A stretch of DNA of 64,000 nt from Lepturacanthus savala (taxonomy: Eukaryota > Chordata > Actinopteri > Scombriformes > Trichiuridae): contig CM060463.1 of the NCBI GenBank assembly GCA_030544235.1, positions 20,853,690 to 20,917,689 on the forward strand. Reading direction: 5' to 3'. Each line of letters starts with the position of its first letter. Position 1 is the first letter of the stretch. The notes under the pieces were generated by a model. The model saw only the letters and a list, made by a program, of their open reading frames with translations, had not been told where the DNA came from and ran no database searches. Both the position numbers and the translations under genes were made by a program. Shown piece by piece: positions 57,468 through 64,000 of this stretch.

Positions 57468-57780
57468 TTAAAGGTCCCATATTGTGCACTTATGCAGTTT
57501 TTTACATCCCCATGATATATTTGCAGTTTAAAAGTGAAAATGTATCTTAATAAAGTTTGGCCACAATAGGATAGCGACCTGTCTGGGGTGTATCGCTGCC
57601 TCTCGCCCGAGATACGCTGGGATTGGCTCCAGCAGACCCCTGTGACACTAGTGAGGAATAAATGGATATAGGAAATGACTGACTAACTACAGTTTGGTGA
57701 GTTTGGTCTCTCTCATTAATATTCATGAGCCTCTACTCTCATTGGTTGATTTGCGTAGACAGTGACTGTATAGGTGTGAT
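57468..57780. mobile_element. MITE left part related to 44797-45190, interrupted by a SINE fragment
   Basis: TTTAAAGGTCCCATATTGTG at 57468 is the terminus of the family, and CTCATTAATATTCATGAG at about 57713 its interior hallmark. A SINE tail separates the two parts. The right terminus is not clear. Confidence 0.55.
57561..57690 (+). mobile_element. 3' fragment of the tRNA-type SINE nested in a MITE
   Basis: Only the last 130 bp of the family (GTCTGGGGTGTATCGCTGCC to GACTGACTAACTAC). AGTTTGG occurs on both sides (57554-57560 and 57691-57697), consistent with a 5'-truncated insertion. Confidence 0.75.
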
Positions 57781-58691
57781 AAATTCATGGAAGTAAAAAA
57801 TGGGCTGTTTTAAGACAAAGTTTCTGAATCCAGGTTGTTTGCATTGACTGTTTGATGCATAGGACAGTATTCTTGTCAAAATTAGACCTTCTCTATAGTC
57901 AAAAAAGTGATGATAATAGCAATTTCCATGACAGGTTATGAAGTTTATGTAGCTAACATGCCAGCAAATGGATGTCTGTTTACACATCTAGCCAACATGG
58001 AGAAATATATACATTCATCTGGAGTCCTGCTTTTTTAGCTTCTGGATGACCATGAATCCAATATTCACTCTTTTTGAGCTCTGATATTTTCTCCAACTCC
58101 TGAAGGCTCTTTAAGTGCTAAAGGCTACCATTATGCATGTCTGTCTGCTGATATCTGTAGGGCCAGGCATGTATACGGTATGCTTGTCAGAACTTCATTC
58201 ACTTCACTGAAATGAAGACAACTTGCTATGCCTGTCTTCACAAATCTAAAACAACATTCTAAAAGATGCCTGCAGAGTCTAATCATAATTCTGGTACATT
58301 TGTTACTATCAGCAACACCTTTCACATTATATATGGTCATCCCATTCATTATTCAATGCTGAAAAAACATTGATTAGGAAACGTAAAGCTTATCATGTTG
58401 TGTTTGTCAAATATTAACAAATTTTGTGTCTATTTTTGCATGTTTTCTACAATGTGATTGAACACAGTAACTTATACAATCTTTTCTTGCATTTGTTTTA
58501 GATATAAATTCTTTGAAAAATGTAATAAAATTAAATATTTGTATTCTCAATGCTGATAACTTTTAAAGTGTGTAAAGTTCTAACTGAATATTAGGGATGA
58601 TAACATGTGGTTGCAGGGCTAATAAAGTATAATATATATTGCTTTTAATGAATTTTCATTGCTGTCTGCTTTGTTGAGCGCTGACACCTAC

Positions 58692-59529
58692 TTCCTGTCT
58701 ATATGTGATGTAAGTATCCACGCCGTACCACAGGAGGCCCACTGCACCACACACACCTGAGAAGAAACACATTTTAAACCAATACACAGCGATGAGCCAA
58801 AAGATCCACATTACCACTTTAAGAATAAATAACATGATGTTTTATTATTATATTTGGGAACAAAGACCACGCTACAAACTTGTTCCATTTCCCTCAAAAA
58901 AGATGTAAGCACACCTTTTCTGTTCCTTATCCCTCGTCTCTAGTTTTCACGTGACCTGTGGTTGACCTATGACTTGCATCGCAAACGGTTAACCTAAAAC
59001 ATGCCAAATTGTACATTTTTCTGTGTGTAGCGTCAAATTTATGAGCATTTATGTCACATAAGACTGTGCTGATGTCATGATCATTTGGTGTGCTTTAAGT
59101 ATTTTTTTTTACTATGTGTTATTCCCTTAAATGAAACACAACTTAAGGGAAAAGTACCAAGGTCAATACCTTGGTGTCTCAGTGGTGGCTACGGCCCTGT
59201 TCAGGACCACCATGTTGTCCATCTATATCATCCAACATCCAATAAACTATTCCAATTCAATATTTGTATTGGCATGGTCTTTCTTTGTGAAACACTAAAT
59301 GAAATATGGTTGTAGCCATCATCCACTCACTCTTTTTTTTTAATGAGTAAGGAGCTGCAGTACCAACCTCCACACACACAGAGGGCACCAGAGATCTGCC
59401 TCAGCCTTCTCTGATCCAACGCACTGGGGATTAATGTTGTGCACCTGAGGCTAGGTGTCATCATTAGGATGGAAACCACAGACAGCAAAAACATCCCCAC
59501 CAGGCCTGCTCTCATCACCAACAAATCAG
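58692..59529 (-). pseudogene. Claudin-family gene, exons 2 and 3 only (claudin-16-like)
   Basis: Two exon-like blocks read leftwards. The first (59529 to 59368, 162 nt, phase 1/1, acceptor CTCTACCACAG, donor GGAG|GTTGGT) encodes ADLLVMRAGLVGMFLLSVVS and QRRLRQISGALCVCG. The second (58756 to 58692, acceptor TTTCTTCTCAG, likely donor GAA|GTAGGT) encodes VCGAVGLLWYGVDTYITYRQ. Exon length, phases and the boundary inside the GGALFLLAG-like segment are those of cldn19 exons 2 and 3, and WY in the second loop is a claudin hallmark. The ADLL and WYGVD stretches look closest to claudin-16. I could not find a GLW-containing first exon or a TM4 exon, so it may be a relic, very divergent, or interrupted. 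Confidence 0.5.
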
Positions 59530-59844
59530 CTGTGGTAGAGACATGAGATAGGATTGGTGTTCCGTTACAGTTCATTCAAAGTACACATACCTCACATCAA
59601 TATCTCTCATTAATATCCTTAGGCTACTTCATCAATGTTCATAGTTTGGAAAATGTTTTAACAGTATGAGTAAAATGTATTGAAAGTGTTTTCTAAACTT
59701 TTACGTGATAATATTTTCTGTTAGAATAAAAAAAAAAGTGCATCAGGATATCGAAATGTTTGATACACTGTTGAATGATACGAATGTTGGATGATATCTT
59801 ACATTATTATAAATGATGATGAATGTAAAAGAGTTTAGTTTTTG

Positions 59845-59854
59845 AAAGTTTTTG

Positions 59855-59890
<36 letters not shown>

Positions 59891-59900
59891 CAAAAACTTT
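59845..59900. repeat. Perfect 56-bp palindrome with (TA)n centre
   Basis: AAAGTTTTTGCAC, a TA run, then GTGCAAAAACTTT. The arms match completely, so the strand can fold into one uninterrupted hairpin. Confidence 0.95.
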
Positions 59901-60229
59901 AGATATCTTCTATTATATATAAGAAATAAATACAATTGAAAAATCTGCATTTCTGTGTTAATCAGTTTGTCATAATCTATCAATAATCAACAATCATTTT
60001 ATATATTTAGTATATATTCTGTTTTATACATAGTACACATATACAGTACTGTAAATCCATCTGAACTGGTATATGAAACAGAATAACACATTTGTGGTGC
60101 TTTGTGGTATCACACTTGAGACAGATAAACTATACAGTGGTGCAGCCTAGTGGTTAGTCTCTAATCTTTCTACCTCCCAGGGACAGCAGTGATTGCAGAT
60201 GAGTGTGTGTGTGTGTGTGTGTCTCCTAC

Positions 60230-60336
60230 TCTCCAGTCCTTTCCAGCAGCAGCGATTAACAGCAGCAGACTCGCCACCGCTATGAGCAGCCCCGTGACCT
60301 CCGTCTGTCCCCTGCTCATCCAGCCCTCATAACCAG
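60230..60336 (-). other. Exon-like open block with a hydrophobic segment, upstream of the claudin relic
   Basis: On the - strand an acceptor (TTTTCTCCAGCAG) leads into YEGWMSRGQTEVTGLLIAVA, SLLLLIAAAGKDWR, and a possible donor AGA|GTAGGA followed by (CA)n. It carries one membrane segment with a following Trp, so it could be a TM1 (ATG at 60319) or a TM4 exon of a claudin-like gene. It lacks the GLW-C-C signature, so the assignment is weak. Confidence 0.25.
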
Positions 60337-60599
60337 CTGCTGGAGAAAATGAACATCTTCCTTCATAAAAATGTCAGAAGTCTTTTTTTCCAAATTTGTG
60401 GCTCCAGTGTGGCTGCTTTACAGAAAGAGGCGAAGAAAAGCAGCAGCCGTATTATCAGATGGACTTGCTGAGCATGTCTGAAAAAGTTTGCTTTATAAAG
60501 GAATTTATGACCCCCTATAGTCATTATACCTACTCCACAGCAGCATTTGCCTTGTTTGTTTACACTTTTAAACATTAATTGCTCACACTCTAAAATGTA

Positions 60600-61175
60600 G
60601 TACAATTATTTTAACTGATGCACAGAGTAAAACCTCAAGTCTCTAAAACTCTTTGTGTTAAGTATTTTGATAAAACCAGCCTAGTTTTCAAAATTGTGCA
60701 ATTAAAAAAATATTTCTACTTCATTCAAAATCCCATTTAACTAAAATTACATCATAATTATGAGCAAAAATCCAATAAGTAACTCAAATAACTCATAAAC
60801 CTCAATGTACTGTGTAATAAATTTACTTCTCTACTTTTTTTCACTAGACCCTGGTTCTCAATATTACAAGTAATTATTTTCATTTATTTATTTATTTTTG
60901 TGGGTGGGGGGGGTTAAGTAATTAATTTCAGTCCACAGTATAATTAAATTTATCACTTGTGCCACACAAAATAACTGAATGCAAAGTTGAAAGTTTCAGT
61001 GGAATGATTTGTGTTTCTCAAGGTTATGTTTTGTTGAAGGACTTCAGTCCCTGCTGTGATGATGCATGTTTTTGTGTGTGTGTGTTTGTGTGTGTGTGCG
61101 TGTGTATTTGTGATGATAGTGCAGAAACAGGTGTGGATCATTAAATGGCATTCTGTTAAGCTTGATGCACTCATA
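60600..61175. other. Spacer, no gene recognised
   Basis: AT-rich, with a short G-run near 60906 and imperfect GT runs at 61074-61103. Confidence 0.4.
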
Positions 61176-61176
61176 G

Positions 61177-61178
<2 letters not shown>

Positions 61179-61211
<33 letters not shown>
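61179..61211. repeat. (GT)16 microsatellite
   Basis: Pure GT run. Confidence 0.96.
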
Positions 61212-61212
<1 letters not shown>

Positions 61213-61229
61213 CTACATAAAAGTGATTG

Positions 61230-61985
61230 TCAGCAGTAACAGAGAAGTCCCATGTTAATGTTGTGTATACTTTGAAAGCTCACTCATCGGTAACCTGAGC
61301 AGATGTTAAGTTCCAGTCAGGTGAAGCTTAGTAGCTAAAATTACAGTCAAGAGATTAACTGGCAGTCTTATCTGTTGTTTTTAATTTATTATTTATATTA
61401 ACTTATTAATGTTCACACCTTTTCAGTGATGAACAATATCTTCTGAACTATACAGCATAGCAGCATTACAAGCTGACAGATACATTTATTAAAAAGTACA
61501 ATAATTCCCTATAATAAATGACTACTAGAGTAAAGTTTTAATGAGAACAATTTTAAAGTATCTATTAAATTTATCCATAATTAATTAGTATATATATAGT
61601 ATACATGTTTAATGATATTAAGTTGTATGATACTAAATAATCCTATAATTTACCTGAACGAGGACAGGTAAATATTTTTTAAAAAAGAGAAAAGTGATAA
61701 TGAAATTCATACCACAAAATAAAGTTCAATATTACTCAAGTCAAATCAAGTAAGACAACTTAGACAACTTCATCAACTATAAGATGGTTACCGCAATTCC
61801 AAAAAAACCCCCAATAAAATAACTTCAGAGAAAAAGAGTTTTCAATGAATTTACATTATCTTTAAATGAGTAAAATTTCCTCATCCATTAAAATGATCTC
61901 CTCATGTGGTGAAACTGACTTTCTTTAAACATCTTGAAAGAGGCCTGAACAGAAATCATAGGAGCAATCTCGTCATGAGGGTAGT
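61230..61985. other. Spacer, no gene recognised
   Basis: Very AT-rich. Open frames are short and without motifs. Confidence 0.4.
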
Positions 61986-62008
61986 ATAGGGTTAGGGTTA
62001 GGATAGTA

Positions 62009-62013
<5 letters not shown>

Positions 62014-62084
<71 letters not shown>
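62014..62084. repeat. (CA)35 microsatellite
   Basis: The longest dinucleotide run in the window, preceded by a short TAGGGTTAGGGTTAGG stretch at 61987-62002. Confidence 0.98.
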
Positions 62085-62086
<2 letters not shown>

Positions 62087-62539
62087 ACCTCTTACAAAAT
62101 GTTTTATTTCAAACGCTGACTCTTAGAGCTGTTCGTTTTTCAATGGAGAGTGAGAGAGAAAACATAGAAAAAAGAAAGAGAAAAGTGTATGTACATTAGT
62201 GTGTGCTTCTGCCCTTGATCATTCCCAAAATGAAGTGTTGTATGCCTGTGTCAGCGGGGTTTTGGCCAAGGGCTGAAATTAAGATTCTAAACGCATTAGC
62301 CATGCGTGACCTTCATAACTGCACTATGACTTTCTGATTTGCACTTTGCTCTCCTCCTTTAATCCACTGAGAAGTTTTTACCCTCCATTTTCAACTTTGA
62401 CTCAGATACAAAAATGAAACAATCTTTTCCCCACTCAAACAGAGGGAAATGTGCCTCATTTCTAGACATTTTCTGCTTTTTAAGATTGCTCGGATGTGGT
62501 GAGGGAGATGCTATCTGTGTGGAGATGACAAGATAAAAA

Positions 62540-62800
62540 GGGAACATTTAAAGGCGAGAGAGAGGAAGGAGGGAGCCGGGAGAGACGAGGAGGACGGACG
62601 GACGGGCAGATAGAAGGAGAGCGAGCTGAACCATATTGAGATGTTCAGATGGATCATCGTGAGATAGAAAGTGCCAGAAAACGCCGGCTCTTTGCCAGCT
62701 GCCTCTCAGCTGCTGCCGACAGGCTGAAGATGGCAGTGTTCGTCTTCCTACTGCAGCACGGCCTCCTCAGCAGATTGGACTTGTTAAGCAAATTTAAGGA
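62540..62800. promoter_or_regulatory. GA-rich, CpG-bearing segment, possible promoter
   Basis: A purine-rich block (GAGAGAGGAAGGAGGG, GACGGACGGACGGGC) followed by G/C-balanced sequence stands out from AT-rich surroundings. The + strand has an 85-codon frame at 62649 (starting MDHREIESARKRRLFASC) and the - strand has other readings, none recognisable. It could be a transcription start region of an unidentified gene, but there is no direct support. Confidence 0.25.
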
Positions 62801-63195
62801 AAAAAAAAAAAAGCTCTTATCCATAATTACTTTCAGTGATGTATACGGAATCCAGAAAGCTCTCTGCATATTTATATGGAGCGTTAATAGGTTTTACAAT
62901 AATTAAAAGTGAAAAAAAATAATTTAGAATTTATAAAGATTAGTTAAGGTCTTATAAATAAATATGCATTAATAAAAAAACATGTGTATGTATACAAAAT
63001 TTTGCTGGGTTTATTACTGAGAATGGCAGTGAGAAGTTACCTATCTCTCTCTCTCTGTGTGTGTGTGTGTGTTTATATGCATTTAAGTAGTTTGTTTGAA
63101 TATTGAATATATTTTTGCTCTTGTGAATCTTAGCTGACATTGGTGAGTTTTTTTTTACATGTGTGCTTGATTTGAAGTGCATGGCTGTTGTTCTC

Positions 63196-63198
<3 letters not shown>

Positions 63199-63235
<37 letters not shown>
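63199..63235. repeat. (GT)18 microsatellite
   Basis: Pure GT run; a shorter one lies at 63057-63072. Confidence 0.96.
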
Positions 63236-63238
<3 letters not shown>

Positions 63239-63249
63239 ACACTTTCTGT

Positions 63250-63900
63250 GTGTCCTACATGCATTTTTCAGGACTCGCTCCATCCCAATCTTCTCTCCGC
63301 ATTACTCCACTCCATCCTCTCCAAACAGTACGGCTTAAAGCCTCATAATCGCCTATTGATTCCTCATCATCATTACTATTATCATTACTGTTTATGAAGC
63401 CTCATCTGAATGGGTCCTGCCTTTGATTCAAACAAGGTCAGAGGAATCGATCCCCTTTGATCGGAGACCTGCTCAAGAGAAACAACAATTTCCACAGCGG
63501 CTGCCAGCACAGCACAGCACACAGTCCTCTGCAGCTTCTCCTCAGCACTTAAATATCTGTCATTACAAGGCCACACATGGATATAAATTCAGTTTTACTT
63601 TTTCTTCCTGTTTTATTGTGCATTTGTTATTCAAATTGGCGCTTTGTTTTGTGGTTTTTGATGTTCTTTTTTTTTTATTTTAGCTATAGTCATTTCTGCC
63701 TCCATTTCCCATCAATCCTTCCCCTGTATAAGTAAAGCAGGGATGTCTATTTATAGGATACTGTATAAACATTTAATTTTCCATACAACTAAATTATTTT
63801 TCCCTCGTAAGCAACACAGAACACATTTAAAATGTTGAAAACACATTAAAACCCAACTAAATGCTTGTGTCCATAAATAAAGTGCTAGTGTAGAAATACA
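63250..63900. other. Right-edge spacer
   Basis: Balanced sequence at 63250-63600, then AT-rich. No exon recognised on either strand. Confidence 0.4.
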
Positions 63901-63904
63901 CTAT

Positions 63905-64000
63905 AAATTAAATCTCAATGTATTTATTACAGTTCGTCCAGTATTGAGTAGAATTATCTTAGTTTTCTTAAAGCTATCTGGCCTTTAACCTTTTAAGACA
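63905..64000. repeat. CACTGCAAAAA-type MITE fragment at the window edge
   Basis: ACAGTTCGTCCAGTATTGAG and TAGAATTATCTTAGTTTTCTT match the interior of the 17211 copy. The rest lies outside the window. Confidence 0.5.

Noticed and set aside
60363..60605. 80-codon minus-strand frame as first exon of the claudin-like gene
   Set aside because: Has a hydrophobic stretch and a Trp but no GLW or paired cysteines, and no donor in the required phase.
61987..62002. Telomere-like TTAGGG repeats
   Set aside because: Only about two and a half units beside a CA microsatellite; too short to mark an interstitial telomere.

Overview
This is vertebrate nuclear DNA, almost certainly from a teleost fish. The genes are split by GT-AG introns, the spacers are AT-rich, and there are many (CA/GT)n runs, LINE reverse-transcriptase fragments, tRNA-type SINEs and short hAT-like elements of kinds common in teleosts. 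Nothing prokaryotic, viral or CRISPR-like is visible.

Two genes can be read completely, both on the + strand. The first is p3h1 (leprecan, prolyl 3-hydroxylase 1): 15 coding exons from 2859 to 16506, 838 codons, all splice phases agreeing. It has a signal peptide, four CxxxC motifs, a complete 2-oxoglutarate/Fe(II) dioxygenase site (H586, D588, H658, R668) and a KDEL-like terminus (KVEL) behind an unusually long Lys/Ala-rich tail. The second is cldn19 (claudin-19): four coding exons from 37597 to 47120 (209 aa, ending EYV), plus an alternative last exon at 51748-51796 (222 aa). The p3h1-cldn19 pairing is the gene order I recall for human 1p34.2. Together with the sequence it separates this locus from the paralogous P3H2-CLDN1 region. 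The two gene products do not share a pathway: P3H1 modifies procollagen in the ER, and claudin-19 is a tight-junction strand protein.

Two weaker gene signals flank them. At the left edge (226 to 178, - strand) is a possible first coding exon of the divergent neighbour, which in human is C1orf50. At 60.3-58.7 kb on the - strand are two exons of another claudin-family gene, with claudin-type phases (1/1) and a claudin TM2-TM3-WY signature. Its first and last exons were not found, so it may be a relic or very divergent.

Layout: 0-2.6 kb flank with a LINE fragment; 2.6-17 kb p3h1, its introns full of MITE, SINE and LINE debris; 17-36 kb intergenic, repeat-rich at 17-22 kb and with longer repeat-poor stretches around 22.6-25, 27.6-28 and 29-32 kb, including one RFX-type X-box palindrome; 36.3-37.6 kb cldn19 promoter and leader with a second X-box; 37.6-52.8 kb cldn19 with two 3' ends; 52.8-64 kb repeats, microsatellites and the claudin relic.

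The best observation is the cldn19 3' end. The last codons of the short form (GAG-TAC-GTG-TAA) overlap a usable 5' splice site. Splicing from it to 51748 gives a second tail beginning EPNVK, resembling the longer human claudin-19 isoform. I saw no unknown biological system.
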